Shown in pieces: positions 18,350 to 29,638 of a DNA stretch of 64,000 bases. Origin of the DNA: Prostheceraeus crozeri (Eukaryota; Platyhelminthes; Polycladida; Euryleptidae); NCBI GenBank assembly GCA_907163375.1, contig CAJQUW010011263.1, forward strand, positions 1-64,000. Reading direction: 5' to 3'. The notes beneath the pieces were generated by a model. It saw only the letters and a program-made list of their open reading frames with translations, was not told where the DNA came from and did not search any database. Every line of letters begins with the position of its first letter. Position 1 is the stretch's first letter. Both the position numbers and the translations under genes were made by a program.

Positions 18350-19529
18350 GGCGAACACCCGACCGGCGCCCCCCCTGGAACGACGGAACGACAGAGGTCT
18401 GTCGTGGTGTGCCGGCCAGGTTGGTCCACGTTCACAAACTGTTCGCTGACTCCCCCCCCCTCTGGAACGACAGAGTGTCGTGGTGGACTTGGGCGACCGC
18501 CAGGATTTGTCTTGAGGCTAGTGTGTGATGTTTTTCGTGCAATCTGCTGAATGTTGGGTTGTAAAATGGGCTGTTTCGAGTGGAAGGAGTGCTCGGATGA
18601 GAAAACGGAGGCCAGATTCGGATTCAGCGTGAAATTCTGCATCGGTATGGTGAATTTGAACGCAATCGGAGAGAAAAAATTTTCGCTGACGTCCCCCCCC
18701 CTCTGGAGAGCTCGCTTCGATCTTGGCTTCTAGTGGACGGATTTAGTCGTGCCATAGCTCGTTTGAAAGCTAAGAGTGAGACAAATTCAGTGAAACAAAC
18801 GGCTTGTTCATATCTGTCTTCGTTTAGATGTGAGACGCCATTTAAGATTTTGGGAAATTGGCGAAAAACGACAGAGTTAGAATTTGGGACGTTTTGGGCT
18901 GTAGCTTCAAAACGAAGCATCGGATTGGAAAACGGATTTCAGATTTGGAATCAGCGTGAAATTCTCTATATGTATGGTGAGTTTCAAGTCAATCGGCGAG
19001 AAAAAATTTTCAACATTTTTCGAAAAAACGACAGAGTTAGAATTTGGGACGTTTTGGTGTGTAGCGCCCAAACGAACCATCGGATGAGAAAACGGAGGCC
19101 AGATTCGGATTCAGCGTGAAATTCTGCATCGGTATGGTGAATTTGAACGCAATCGGAGAGAAAAATTTTCGCTGACGTCCCCCCCCTCTTATCGATTACA
19201 TATTCACAGGGTATATAAGAACGGGAAGAAATTTCACTAAGTTGAGAAACTGACTACAGGTAAGTCGTTTCTCTTGAGTTCCGATATCGGACTTCTGACT
19301 TTCCATTGCTGATATCAGCTAAGGTGTCAGACTTATAGGTTAGTCAGTATAGCATGACTGACCATTTGATGATAGTAGGCCGAAATCTTCAAACGGCTAT
19401 AACTTTGCTTCTACAAGTCCTTTAGACTTGATTCAAAAACCATTCGACAGCGTTTGCTATGCTGTAGGTGACAGACTACTTATAAAAGTTTTATGAGTAG
19501 TACTAAAATACTGAAAAATTAAAATTCAT
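18350..19529 (+). repeat. Left inverted arm of element B
   Basis: A unit of about 120 bp is repeated here (near 18,590-18,710 and 19,075-19,190, weaker near 18,900-19,010). It carries AGATTCGGATTCAGCGTGAA and a CCCCCCCTCTGGA tract. Further in lies TTGCTGATATCAGCTAAG, and the arm ends with GAAAAATTAAAATTCAT. The whole layout recurs inverted at 38,161-39,195. Open frames in this GC-rich block have no coding signs. Confidence 0.7.
19212..19259 (+). promoter_or_regulatory. Inward TATA box and leader exon in the left arm
   Basis: TATATAAG at 19,212-19,219 is followed about 40 bases later by CTACAG/GTAAGT, a strong splice donor with the intron starting at 19,260. The matching acceptor is CTATCTTTACAG ending at 19,882, eight bases before the ATG at 19,890. 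This is a conventional spliced leader for the gene at 19,890. The right arm has the mirror image. Confidence 0.65.
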
Positions 19530-19889
19530 ATTTAATGATAATAATTAAAGTTTTTGAATAAAAAGCAGTCGTTTATGAGTCTCTGTGACTTGGGTCGTTT
19601 CCTCTTGTAAATAACTCCACCGGTTTTCATGTCAAAACTGGGGCCGGGATACCAGCACAGTGATATGACGCACGCTCTGTCCGATCGAGGTTGGATTTGT
19701 GGGTCGAGGCCTTGGAGCTGGGATAAGATCCCCTCTGAGTAATGCCTGTAACGGATTCAAGAGCTTAACACCCAAACGGTTGCTGGCTTGATATCAAATG
19801 TTTGGTAACTTAGTCTTTCAATGCACATCAGCAAGTAGTATCCTATTAACACTTGCTATCAAATTTTACTCTATCTTTACAGAATTATC

Positions 19890-21059
19890 ATGACAAAAGC
19901 GAGTAATGCCAAGATGTTGGTTGGCAAGTGCAGTTGTGGCAAGATTGCCAGAGGTAGTGAACTGAAGAAGCATTTAAAAGAAAAAGAGGGGACGATGGGC
20001 CATGAGAGGAAAGTGATGTTGAGGTTGTGTGTGTCTTGTCGGAAATGTGTGATGGGGGATGAGAAGGAATTCATCAAGGCGCATTTACAGTGTGAGAGTG
20101 GGAACATCGGAGAGAAGGGGTTCAAGACGTGGTTTGAGGGAGAGTTGTTGGAAAGGGAAGAGGTGAGGAAGGCGGTGGCAACGATTCAGGACGTGATTGG
20201 GGAGAAAGTGGTGAGGAATGCGAGTGAGGGGAGTTCGAGTGAGGAAGTTGAGTTGAGAGCGAAAATGAAGAAGAAGGATGATGTTGATTTGGATGCGGTG
20301 ATGGAAGATTTGTTTGGGGATATAGCGGATTTGAAGGAAGAGTGGGAGGGGAAGGAAGTGGCTACTAGCCGATGGCAGCGTCATCGCCACGCCAGCAAGA
20401 GGCGTATGATACGGAGGTATTTGTGAGGATGAAGGATCGTGTGATGGCTTTGGAAAGTAATAATAGAAAAGTTTTGAAGGAGAATGAAGAGCTGATGGTG
20501 AAGATTGAGGGGTATAGGGCAACGAGGGAAGAGTTGAAGCTTGAGAAAGATGGAGAAGGAATGGATGGCGGAAAGGAGCGAGTTGATGAGGAAGGCAGGT
20601 TTGGTGGAGAGTTTGCAGGCGAGTGTGTCGAGGAAGGATGAAGAGATACAGCGGATGCGAAGCGTGGTGAAGGAGACGGAGGAGGTGAAGGTTATTAATA
20701 AGAGGTTGTTGGGTGAAGTGGAGCGACTGCATGAGCGTTTGAAGTGTCGAAAAAGGAGAGTGTGTGAAGTTCATCTTCCCCTCTTTGAAAATAATATCTG
20801 CGATGTCCCCACAATTTCCAGCGATTTGAATGAAACACAGTTGTGTTACGAGGGGGATGGAGTTCGCTGCCTCCACATGACGATGAACATCAATGGAGAG
20901 CTTGATGACTTCGTCGTCAGAAAAGTTAGAAAGAAGGTTCCCAGTAAGTCTATTCAACATAATCATTTTTGTAGCTCATCAAATCTCCTATTATTTTCCT
21001 TTCAGAGTGTTAGCAGTAGTAGTGTCGGTGGACGGAGAACGACCCATGGGCTCTTTTAA
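19890..21059 (+). CDS. Cys-rich and coiled-coil protein of element B, broken
   Basis: The part from the ATG at 19,890 begins with KCSCGKIARGSELKKH and a CVSCRKC motif, a likely zinc-binding module of about 60 residues. It continues with acidic and basic helical sequence. Further downstream (about 20,400-20,760) the sequence is strongly heptad-like (KDRVMALESNNRKVLKENEE; later VINKRLLGEVERLHERLK), a long coiled coil. The coding stretch is spread over more than one frame, so it is listed as a fossil part. Codons are unusually G-rich. No family is recognised; a DNA-binding dimer or scaffold would fit. The antisense frame at 20,085-20,966 is a shadow. Confidence 0.45.
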
Positions 21060-21207
21060 GGGCCAACCTTCTAATGCAGCTAAAGCGGTCCCAAGCCCGC
21101 CACATATCCTCGGATATGGAATGCAGAGGGGAAGAAAAATGATGAATGGAATGAAATGGGAGGACACTCACGCGCCACACGCAACATAACACACTTCTCT
21201 CTTCCGT

Positions 21208-21920
21208 AGTCTAACAAGCTCTTTACACATGGATTGCAGTCGATTGCTATCCCTGTATCAGAAGTGTAAGCTATCTTAATTTTATTTGAAACTATTTCAT
21301 CTACCATTATCACCCATATGAAATGTTATAAGATTTGCAAGTTAAACTAAGCGTGCTACTATTTCCAAATGAAAAAGTATACATGAATAAATCATCCACT
21401 GAAGCCCCATTCAAGTAAGTCAGTATGAAAGCAAAGATAATACGAAACAAAAATTTATTATGGCATGTATTTCAAAAGGTCTTCATCGTCAATATCGTCC
21501 AAGAGTCTGGCTTCACATAGATCACAAAAACAGTTTACTTGCTTCAATCGTTCTTCTACCGCGAGTCTGACAAGCTCTTTACACATGGATTGCAGTCGAT
21601 TGCTATCCCTGTATCAGAAGTGTAAGCTATCTTAATTTTATTTAACACTATTTCATCTACCATTATCACCCATACGAAATGTTATAAGATTTGCAAGTTA
21701 AACTAAGCGTGCTACTATTTCCAAATGAAAAAGTATACATGATTAAATCATCCACTGAAGCCCCATTCAAGTAAGTCAGTATGAAAGCAAAGATAATACG
21801 AAATAAACATTTATTATGGCATGTATTTCAAAAGGTCTTCATCGTCAATATCATCCCAGAGTCTGGCTTCACATAGATCACAAAAACAGTTCACTTGTTT
21901 CAATCGTTCTTCCACTGCGA
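21208..21920. repeat. 356-bp tandem duplication
   Basis: The unit starting CAAGCTCTTTACACATGG at 21,215 restarts at 21,571, a period of 356 bp with few differences. Each unit ends with the 3' part of the minus-strand gene at 21,814-22,260, so the second copy of that tail (21,467-21,563) is a detached fragment. The spacer between has no other gene. Confidence 0.8.
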
Positions 21921-22260
21921 GTCTCACTGTTTCGATATACTCCCACTCCGCCATAGTTCGTGGCTGGGAGTTAGGGGTGTACCACTCCCATAATTGGTGG
22001 AGGAATTTCGTGCTGGTGATCTCCATCACATCGTCAGTATCGTACTGGAGATACTTCCACCTCACGCCTGTTAAGTCGGGACACTCCTTCTCACATACAC
22101 TCTCTTCGTCATCCGCCGGCAATGACAACTTTCTGATATTGTCCAGTCGGTACACCTTCTTTACCTTCCCCTTCGTTGGAGCGTTTGGTGCAACGAGCGC
22201 CTTTGGTGTTGAGCATGGAGAAGAGAATTTTGTGTTTGGTGTTTTTGGAGGGCTTGTCAT
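21814..22260 (-). CDS. 148-aa acidic protein of element B, unknown
   Basis: The N-terminus is Ser/Pro/Thr-rich and unstructured. A basic stretch, KVKKVYRLDNIRKLSLPADD, comes next. The C-terminal half is more ordered: WKYLQYDTDDVMEI, then LWEWYTPNSQP, a CFCDLC motif and an acidic tail. It is transcribed divergently from the polymerase gene, with a shared spacer of about 230 bp. A second copy of its 5' half lies at 30,268-30,509 as part of the 1.7-kb duplication. I do not recognise the family. A small regulator or capsid-associated protein are both possible. Confidence 0.45.
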   Translation of the reverse strand: MTSPPKTPNTKFSSPCSTPKALVAPNAPTKGKVKKVYRLDNIRKLSLPADDEESVCEKECPDLTGVRWKYLQYDTDDVMEITSTKFLHQLWEWYTPNSQPRTMAEWEYIETVRLAVEERLKQVNCFCDLCEARLWDDIDDEDLLKYMP

Positions 22261-22339
22261 GTTGACTGTGAATAATGACTTTGAAATGTTTTCTAATTCT
22301 TAAGTATCAACAAGCAACCAATCAGAATGAACAGCCAAT

Positions 22340-22493
22340 GAATGATGAATATGAAAGTATATATGCAAAGTGACATTCGTGTCATTTCACTGTCTTTGAG
22401 ACGTATAAGTGAACTGCTCTCTCGTGAATTCCAAATTTGAGTGAAGTCTCTATCTTGTTGAAGTATCAACCTTAAACATAATTTCGTTCAAAT
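22340..22493 (+). promoter_or_regulatory. Promoter and spliced leader of the element B polymerase
   Basis: GTATATATGC near 22,356 resembles a TATA box, and a TGACATTCGTGTCA palindrome lies just after it. The leader runs to CAAATG/GTAAGT at 22,491-22,499, where an ATG is followed at once by a consensus splice donor. Acceptors TTTCAG end at 22,561 and 22,681, with a second donor AAG/GTAGGT at 22,623. The same signals are present in the copy at 30.6-30.98 kb. Confidence 0.6.
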
Positions 22494-25400
22494 GGTAAGT
22501 TGAAAATTTCTTCACTCATCTCCCTCAAACGTGTGGCTAATAGCATCTTCCTCAATTTCAGGCATCAACTTCATCACCAACGCCCTCCCTTCTCGAGGGA
22601 AGTTTAGAGTTGTTGAGTCAAGGTAGGTTGTAACAATACACTGAGACTTGAACAGAGATGATAGAATGATTTCTCTTTCAGGTGATACCAGTCCCATCTC
22701 GAGCGAGTCCATGTCAACATTGTCGCGGGAATGCAACGATCGGGAATGTGCTGACTGTGGGCACATCTTCACGAGGAAGCGTGATCTCATCCGACACATC
22801 AAGCGAGGTGTTTGTAGACCTAAGTCAGCATCAATCTCCGAAGGTGGGGATGATTCTGTTAACGATGTCTCCTTTTCTTGCGATTTATGCATTCAGTCTT
22901 TTGAGTCGCATTTTGAACTATCTTCACATAGACTTCGACATACACACAGTGACGATAGTTATACTAACAGCACCTCCTCTATCCGACTCTCTGAAGTGTC
23001 GATAAATAGTTTAGTGAGGAACTACCAGATGGAATCCTCAGAAACCATTACTGACTTTGAAGAATGGTTTCATCAAAATTCATCTTTGATTGGTGCGCTC
23101 TTCAACAATTTAGTCAATTTTAGAATGAAGGCGCTCATCTATCTCAAAATAAAATATGTAAAAATCGACCACCATACTGGTCAAATAGTAGAGAGGTTGG
23201 AGTTTCACATACCCTCCTCTCCTGCAACCGAAGTTGTAGACTGTGAGTCTTGGATAAATTTTCATATCCAAGGGTTATAATTAAATATAGATAAATTTAA
23301 CGAGCGTGATAGTGGTCTCGTTTTTGATGGTATTGAGACCGCCATGATTAAAATCACTTTATTAGAGAACTACTCTGGACGAGGCTCCTTTAAACTTCCG
23401 AAAAGTTTAAAAAATAAAGCAGCAGTCATTTCTGTAGATTGTGAATCGCACTGTTTTAAGTATGCCGTCCTCTCCATTCTCCACTATAATGATGTACAGA
23501 ATAGCCGATACCGTAAGAGTAAGTATCAACAGTGGGAGAATGAATTAAAGTTTGATGACTGCAATAGTGAAGATATGAAAATTAAAGATATAGAAAAATT
23601 TGAAAAATTGAACAACATCAAAATAGTTCTCCATGTTTGGGAAAAGGGATTGAAGGGTGTCCGCTACAACTCGCGTTCGAGTTGTTATGACCACGTTGTC
23701 AACCTTTTATTGGTAAGACAGGATGATAGTGAGGAATGGCACTACTGCGGTATTCCTAAAATTTCTCGCTTATACCACCACCTAAGAAATTCTAGCTCAT
23801 CAGAGATTTATTACTGTGACAGATGCATTCGCAACTTTAGGAGTAAAAATATATTTGAAACTCATTACGAATGGTGTAAGCGAGGTAAACTACAAATGGA
23901 GCGCATGCCCAAACATAAGGAGTTTTCATAGAGAGAATGGTGATGAACTAAGTCCTCTTCGTGTCATCTATGCTGACATCGAATGCTATATCGATGATAT
24001 CATCCACAAACCAGCAGCCATATCCTGCTATGAAGTATGGCATGACCATTTCCAAAATAGAAAAAATAAAATGCATGTCTGGCAAGGTGAGGATTGTATT
24101 TACCAATTCCTACAATTCCTCGAACAGGCTGTAAAATTTCAACAAAAGTATGATGGTGAACTCTATCGCAGATCATTGCATATGACAGCAGATGATCAAG
24201 CAAAATTTGATAGTTGCAACGTTTGCCCCAAATGTAGGAAAACATTTGATGATGATAAGATTAAGAAAGTGCGCGACCATGATCACATCACTGGTAAATT
24301 TAGAAACGCACTATGTTCAAAATGCAATTTTTCACTTAGGATGAAACGGCGTACATTACCCGTCATTTTCCATAATTTCAAGGGCTACGACAGCCATATG
24401 ATAATAAAAGGAGGTTTAGGTCAAATGAAAGAGTGGAAGCTTGATGTAATAGCACAAACGAGAGAGAAGTTTATGGCCATGACAGCAAAAGTGCCTGTCG
24501 ATAAAACTAAAGAAAATAAGACGGTCTATTTTGATATAAAATTTTTAGATTCCTACCAATTTATGACTGCATCACTGGCCTCTCTCGTACAAAATCTAAA
24601 GTCTCTTCCACTAACACAAAATCTTAAGAAACAATATCCAAATCTAACCGATGAAGTCATCACACGGAAAGGAGTCTTTCCATATGCATATTTTGATGCG
24701 ATTAATAAACTCGGCGAGACTTCTCTTCCGCCCATAGATAAATTTAAAAATGATTTGAGCGGTGCAGAATGTAAGACCGAAGATTATGATCATGCACAAG
24801 ATGCATGGATAAAATTTGACTGCCATACATTTGGCGAATATATGATTGCCTACCTTAAGTTAGATGTATTTTTGCTGGCTGATGTATTTCAGGAGTTTCG
24901 ACGAGTGGCATTAGAAGAAGATAAGTTAGATCCCGTCCACTTTGTCAGTCTACCAGCCATGTCATTTAAGTCTGCTTTTAAAATGACTGGTGAGACCATT
25001 CATCTCTTACAAGATCCAGAGATGTATAATTTATTTGAGCGAGGAATTCGCGGTGGTCTCACATTTGTAAATAAACATAGGTTAAAATCAAAATTAGTAG
25101 GCGATGATCATACCCATCTTAAGTATTATGACCAAAATAATTTGTATGGTAGTTCATTATCCAAACCACTACCTCACTCTGAGTTTAGCTGGTTAGATGA
25201 TAGTGAAATTCAGCATCTCTCCAACCCTTCTAACATACTAGCAATTCCAGATGAAGGTGATTGGGGATATTATTTTGAGATAGATCTAATCTATCCAAAT
25301 AATATTAAACATAAAACCGTAGATTTTCCACTCGCACCCGAATCAGGTGAAGTGACCAAAGATATGTTTTCCGACTTTATGAAACAATTTCATAAAGATT

Positions 25401-26479
25401 TAGAATCATGCGGTCAACCCGACTATAAGCCTTGCCGCAAACTTTTACTCACCCAGTATGATAAGGAAAACTATCTAGTCCACTTTAGCATCTTAAAATT
25501 TTATTTAGAAATGGGTATGATTTTAAAAAGAGTTCACCGCATTATTAAATTTAGACAGAAAGCCTTCCTCAAACCATATATTGATAGCAACAGCCAGAAA
25601 CGTGCACTAGCCCAAAATAATTTTGAAAAAGATTTTTATAAATATAAGAATAATAGTCTATTTGGTAAGACGATGGAGGATGTTAGAAAACGTGTAAACT
25701 ACAAACTAGTTAATGATGATCAAAAGTATCACAAATTGGTCTCATCACCTCTATTCATCGATAGAGACATTATCGATGGGGACCTTGTAGGTGTTAAAAT
25801 GATAAAATCTGAAGTTGAGTTGTGCAAGCCCATCTATATTGGTCAAGCTGTACTAGATTACTCTAAGCTTGAAATGTACCAACTCTTTTATAAAATACTA
25901 AAACCATGTCCTCTCGTAAAAGAGGTTCGCTTGTTGGGTGGCGATACAGATAGTTTCTTCTTAGGTATTACCACTCAAAAAGATTTAAATTTCAATGAAG
26001 TAGGAAAATCTTTAGAAAGATATTTTGATACATCAAATTATCCTACTGATCACCCACTCTACTCCATCAAAAATAAGGCAAAACTTGGCTGCTTTAAGGA
26101 TGAGACAGCATGGAAGGAAATAGATGAAATGATTCTCCTCCGTCCAAAAATGTACAGTATGAAATTAAAGGATAGCGACGATAGTATTAGGCGTGCTAAA
26201 GGCATATCAAGATCATTGGTCTCTAACATGAAACATAAAAATTTCAGGAAAGCCTATAGAAATAAAAATATAACGTTTGTCAATATGACAATCTTAAAAT
26301 CTAAGTCGCATGAGATCAAAACTCATACTTTTAGGAAACGGGCGCTTTCAGCATGGGAGGATGAGAGGTGCTGGTTAGAACACAACATATCTCTTCCACA
26401 TGGACATCCTGACACAAACATACCACCACCCAAAATAATTAAACTCACACTACCACATTCAGGAGACGTCTTAGCATAA
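22491..26479 (+). CDS. polB: Spliced protein-primed family B DNA polymerase of element B, broken
   Basis: Parts in order: two C2H2-type fingers (CADCGHIFTRKRDLIRHIKRG; CDLCIQSF) near 22,745-22,960; the conserved N-terminal region of these polymerases to about 23,700; a third finger near 23,815-23,880; exonuclease motif YADIECYID near 23,970; an HNH module (CPKCRKTF, RDHDHITGKF) near 24,220-24,330; NFKGYDSH near 24,375; YLKLDVFLLAD near 24,850; polymerase motifs DQNNLYGSSL near 25,130, NSLFGKTMED near 25,650 and GGDTDSFF near 25,940. It is the same family as the polymerase of element A but clearly diverged. The largest single frame is 23,816-26,479. The gene is broken, with about two breaks. 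Two short introns are predicted at its 5' end. Confidence 0.8.
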
Positions 26480-26659
26480 TCATCCTTAACTTAGTATTTT
26501 TATGTTGATTTCTGTAGATAAACATTGCTGTTTTATGTATCGCATGAGATCGTTACTTCCTTGTGAATATATGCCTACAGTCAGTCCATTCCCCCCTATA
26601 TCTGTGAAAAGACTTTTTCATATACATATTTTTATTTCAATAAACATATCACAATGACT

Positions 26660-27379
26660 TCACTTTGTTTTCCGAAACACTAAAGTTACGAGGGATTTAG
26701 TATCTTTCACATGGATGCACTCTTGTAAACCATTGGTAATTTTGATAGCAATAGAGGGTATAGTTTGTTTGACGACGGGATGATAGAAAATAGATTCAAA
26801 CATCTTCTCGACTATTCCATATGAAGCGTCTTTATCATGAATGAAATCACGTAAAATGTATTCTTTTTTCTCGCCAACAGAAATAGGTAGAATCAAATCA
26901 CTTTGAATGTAAAGGTGCTGTTCATGTTTATCAAGTGTCATTGGTGTTTCTATACCAATCGTATGCGCAGCAGCAAACACAGTTTGTAGCATTGAAAAAC
27001 CAAAGAGTTTTTTCAAATTTTTACTCAATTGACATTGAATGTCATCACCCAGTTTCAGAACAACGCGTTGATTTTCAATTGAAAACGAAATGTGGTGTGT
27101 CTTTGCATCATATTTACTTTTCATCACATGCTTCAACTTCTGTTGTATATAAGGATTTACTACATGAATGAAGCTTTCAACTGTATGATATAGACGCGGC
27201 ATTATATTGATAGCAACTTTAGATTCTTCATAAGACTGGTAAATTTTCTTGATGCGATCGCCATAGATGTCCACCCACCATTCATCATTAACTGAATCAG
27301 CTTTAGTGTGATATTCATGAGAAGCATGCACCACACCGCTTCCAATAATAGGTGTATAATGTCTTACAAAATGACGCAA
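26660..27379 (-). CDS. Penton-like reading frame, C-terminal type (first)
   Basis: The 239-aa frame is related to the C-terminal half of penton-like proteins. It contains YDAKTHHISFSIENQRVVLK, a KLFGFSMLQTVF segment equivalent to the 'LLGF' region of element A's protein at 8,651, and an SIAIKITNGLQECIHV end. Its start overlaps the next frame (27,364-28,209) by 16 bases. It belongs to the capsid-like module of element B, which is coded opposite to the polymerase. Confidence 0.55.
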   Translation of the reverse strand: MRHFVRHYTPIIGSGVVHASHEYHTKADSVNDEWWVDIYGDRIKKIYQSYEESKVAINIMPRLYHTVESFIHVVNPYIQQKLKHVMKSKYDAKTHHISFSIENQRVVLKLGDDIQCQLSKNLKKLFGFSMLQTVFAAAHTIGIETPMTLDKHEQHLYIQSDLILPISVGEKKEYILRDFIHDKDASYGIVEKMFESIFYHPVVKQTIPSIAIKITNGLQECIHVKDTKSLVTLVFRKTK

Positions 27380-28209
27380 GGTTGGAGAGAAATAAACTGT
27401 AAGTTTGTCATATATTTCTTAATGACCAACTTATTTTTGTCCGCCATAATTTTCTCTCCATACTTCTTACCCACAGTCTCATTCCATCGTTTTACTAACT
27501 CAATAAGTGATAAAGGTTGAACACCACGCTTTTTCAAAATGATGCGTTCTTCACATTCTACAACATCTTCATCAAATATTTTAAATCTATAATGAAATTT
27601 GTTGATTCGATTTGAATAAACTTTTCTAACATCTGCAGTAGCAATTGACGTTAGATGTAGTCTATGGCCAAAACCAAGATGTGGATAGAATTCATTATCC
27701 AACCTCAGTGTAAGACCTTTAGTAAAAGAATGAAAGCGAAGGAACTGTCTCCCACTCCAATGATAGATAGTAAACTCATAAGCTTTCTGATCCTTATTCT
27801 TCATGATGGAAGTATTACCACTATTGAACGCCTTAATAATTTTCTCATTCCCAAATGGTTCATAAGAATCTGATTTTATCTGAATCCATTCATAGTTCCA
27901 CTTTCCATCTGATGTTAAATTGTATGGGAACTGGAATGCATTATTCATCGTTATTCCATCATGGGTGCGGGGAGTCAATATCATTTCTTCCAAATCATTC
28001 ACATTCTGAATATTGCTATCATAGCAAATACTAGAAACGCCAACCTCCCATTCACCTTCTAAATGTAGTGGGCGATTTAATTCTACTCGATAGTCTGATG
28101 GTTTATTTTTGGGAAATTTATTCATAGAAGCATTACTGGGCAAGTAGATTAGAAACGAGTCCTTATTTTCACTTTCCATATTATTCACATTGGAAAAATA
28201 TAATAGCAT
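27364..28209 (-). CDS. Penton-like reading frame, N-terminal type (first)
   Basis: The 281-aa frame carries the family signature: DSFLIYLPSNASMNKFPKNK, then HLEGEWEVGVSSICYDS. The 'lipid-anchored strand plus EWEVG' opening is shared by penton-like proteins across invertebrate Polinton-like elements. A second conserved part, PLSLIELVKRWNETVGKKYG, lies near its end. It is read just after the frame at 28,219-28,788, separated by about 10 bases. Confidence 0.6.
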   Translation of the reverse strand: MLLYFSNVNNMESENKDSFLIYLPSNASMNKFPKNKPSDYRVELNRPLHLEGEWEVGVSSICYDSNIQNVNDLEEMILTPRTHDGITMNNAFQFPYNLTSDGKWNYEWIQIKSDSYEPFGNEKIIKAFNSGNTSIMKNKDQKAYEFTIYHWSGRQFLRFHSFTKGLTLRLDNEFYPHLGFGHRLHLTSIATADVRKVYSNRINKFHYRFKIFDEDVVECEERIILKKRGVQPLSLIELVKRWNETVGKKYGEKIMADKNKLVIKKYMTNLQFISLQPCVIL

Positions 28210-28218
28210 ACTTTTGCA

Positions 28219-28788
28219 TTAACTCTTCATTCGGAAATGGAGTGTGATACTTGTCACAGCATCTTTATGAAAAGGAATCAACGCACCAGCATCGTCATAA
28301 ATTGCAATATCAATTTGTGGGATGTAGTTTGATTTCAGCTTTGTATAATGCACTTTCTTGAAAGTATGCTCAGATAAAATACTGCAGCTTTTTAGCTGGT
28401 ATGGTATCATTGCTAGCAATGGAGCTTCAACATCTCCCACACGTACATCTTCACCAATATTGGAATATATCTGAAAATAGTTAATACGACGCGATAGCGA
28501 CATGTCTGCGCTAGCTTTGGTTACAGTACCACTTTTAAAGATATTTTGATCAAAACCCAAAATGTTCATTAGAGTTTTATCCATAATTAGTTCAATACCT
28601 TTTCCACTTATAGTGAGAGACAAAGTACCTTCTTTTTCAGAAAATGAAATATGTTGCTCATTAATCACTTCATTTAAATAATCTACAACCAATTTAACCG
28701 AAGTAATAATGCGAGGCATCAACACTCTTGTTTCATGTAAGATACCACCTAGAGGCTCTACACACTTTCTGTATAAAGATCGGTCCAT
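28219..28788 (-). CDS. Penton-like reading frame, C-terminal type (second)
   Basis: The 189-aa frame has TLSLTISGKGIELIMDKTL, NILGFDQNIF, the YFQIYSNIGEDVRVGDVEAP strand equivalent to 'VHCDIIEGGYINGK' of element A, and an IDIAIYDDAGALIPF end like 'GIRITDEKGQEINF'. It overlaps the frame at 28,758-29,615 by 31 bases. The likeness to the element A protein is clearest here. Confidence 0.6.
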   Translation of the reverse strand: MDRSLYRKCVEPLGGILHETRVLMPRIITSVKLVVDYLNEVINEQHISFSEKEGTLSLTISGKGIELIMDKTLMNILGFDQNIFKSGTVTKASADMSLSRRINYFQIYSNIGEDVRVGDVEAPLLAMIPYQLKSCSILSEHTFKKVHYTKLKSNYIPQIDIAIYDDAGALIPFHKDAVTSITLHFRMKS

Positions 28789-29615
28789 TCTGTATCAAAT
28801 TGATTTGGCCTTTCACATGGTAAATGTTGCATATCAGATTTTCCATGAACAGCTGCAGAACGATGTCGTAAGAACTGATGAAAATCTTTTGAACAAACTA
28901 ATACTAGATCATCATCATTTAATTTACTTATTGCAATATGATTAGATGATTTGATATAAGTCAATGTTGCCACTTGTTTACCATCAACTCGAAGGAGATA
29001 ATTAAATTTCTTCAATAATGTTTCAGGAGTCATGTTTGTCTTTCTTGGCTTAATCACAATCTTCTTCACCAACGTCTTCTCATTTTTTGGAATAAGATCT
29101 ACATAATAAGCTTCCTCTCGATATATTAACTGTTTATGACCACTTATGTGGTAATTAACGTTAAAATTATCATAGCTTGTTAAGGCGCTAGCGAGGTAAC
29201 CTAAATCATTTCTTAAACTTGGACTTAAACCAACAATCCAATCTTTCTCAACTACATGATGTACATAATTATGATCATCATTGTGCGGAGTAAATTGGAC
29301 AATATGTTTACACGCTTTATTCAGGAAATCATATATAAACTTTTTACATGATAAGAGATCTTTCTTTGGCCACTGTGGAATGTATACTCGGCAGCCCTTT
29401 TCACATTGGTAAGCAGCTGTACGTCTCATATTAATAGTCATCACCTCATGATCAAAAGTATAGACACAGTTGCTATAAACAAGTTGAGTGACACCCACTT
29501 CCCAATTTCCATTTAGCTGTTGTGCATGATCAATGGGAGTAGAAAAGAGTGCGGCTCGATTACTAGCAAATCTCTTTGTAGCCACATTGCTAAGCAAAAT
29601 ATGATAAAACGACAT
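28758..29615 (-). CDS. Penton-like reading frame, N-terminal type (second)
   Basis: The 285-aa frame opens with SFYHILLSNVATKRFASNRA and NGNWEVGVTQLVYSNC, the family's N-terminal signature. A middle beta-rich part and TPETLLKKFNYLLRVDGKQV follow. Two N-terminal-type and two C-terminal-type frames alternate along 26,660-29,615, so element B carried two such genes or gene pairs. The ATG at 29,613-29,615 faces the plus-strand gene at 29,639 across a 23-base gap, implying a very compact divergent promoter. Confidence 0.6.
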   Translation of the reverse strand: MSFYHILLSNVATKRFASNRAALFSTPIDHAQQLNGNWEVGVTQLVYSNCVYTFDHEVMTINMRRTAAYQCEKGCRVYIPQWPKKDLLSCKKFIYDFLNKACKHIVQFTPHNDDHNYVHHVVEKDWIVGLSPSLRNDLGYLASALTSYDNFNVNYHISGHKQLIYREEAYYVDLIPKNEKTLVKKIVIKPRKTNMTPETLLKKFNYLLRVDGKQVATLTYIKSSNHIAISKLNDDDLVLVCSKDFHQFLRHRSAAVHGKSDMQHLPCERPNQFDTEWTDLYTESV

Positions 29616-29638
29616 TTTTATATTGCTGATCTGCGGCT

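Noticed and set aside
18226-19119. Several open frames in the left arm of element B
   Set aside because: They follow the repeated GC-rich unit in different phases, with no domain and no consistent start.
20085-20966. Long minus-strand frame of 293 codons
   Set aside because: It is the antisense of the Glu/Lys/Gly-rich plus-strand coding region and shows only low-complexity Leu/Pro/His-rich sequence.
22512-22892. Minus-strand frame of 126 codons, also found at 30,804-31,184
   Set aside because: It is the antisense of the polymerase leader, introns and finger region; its recurrence only reflects the duplication.
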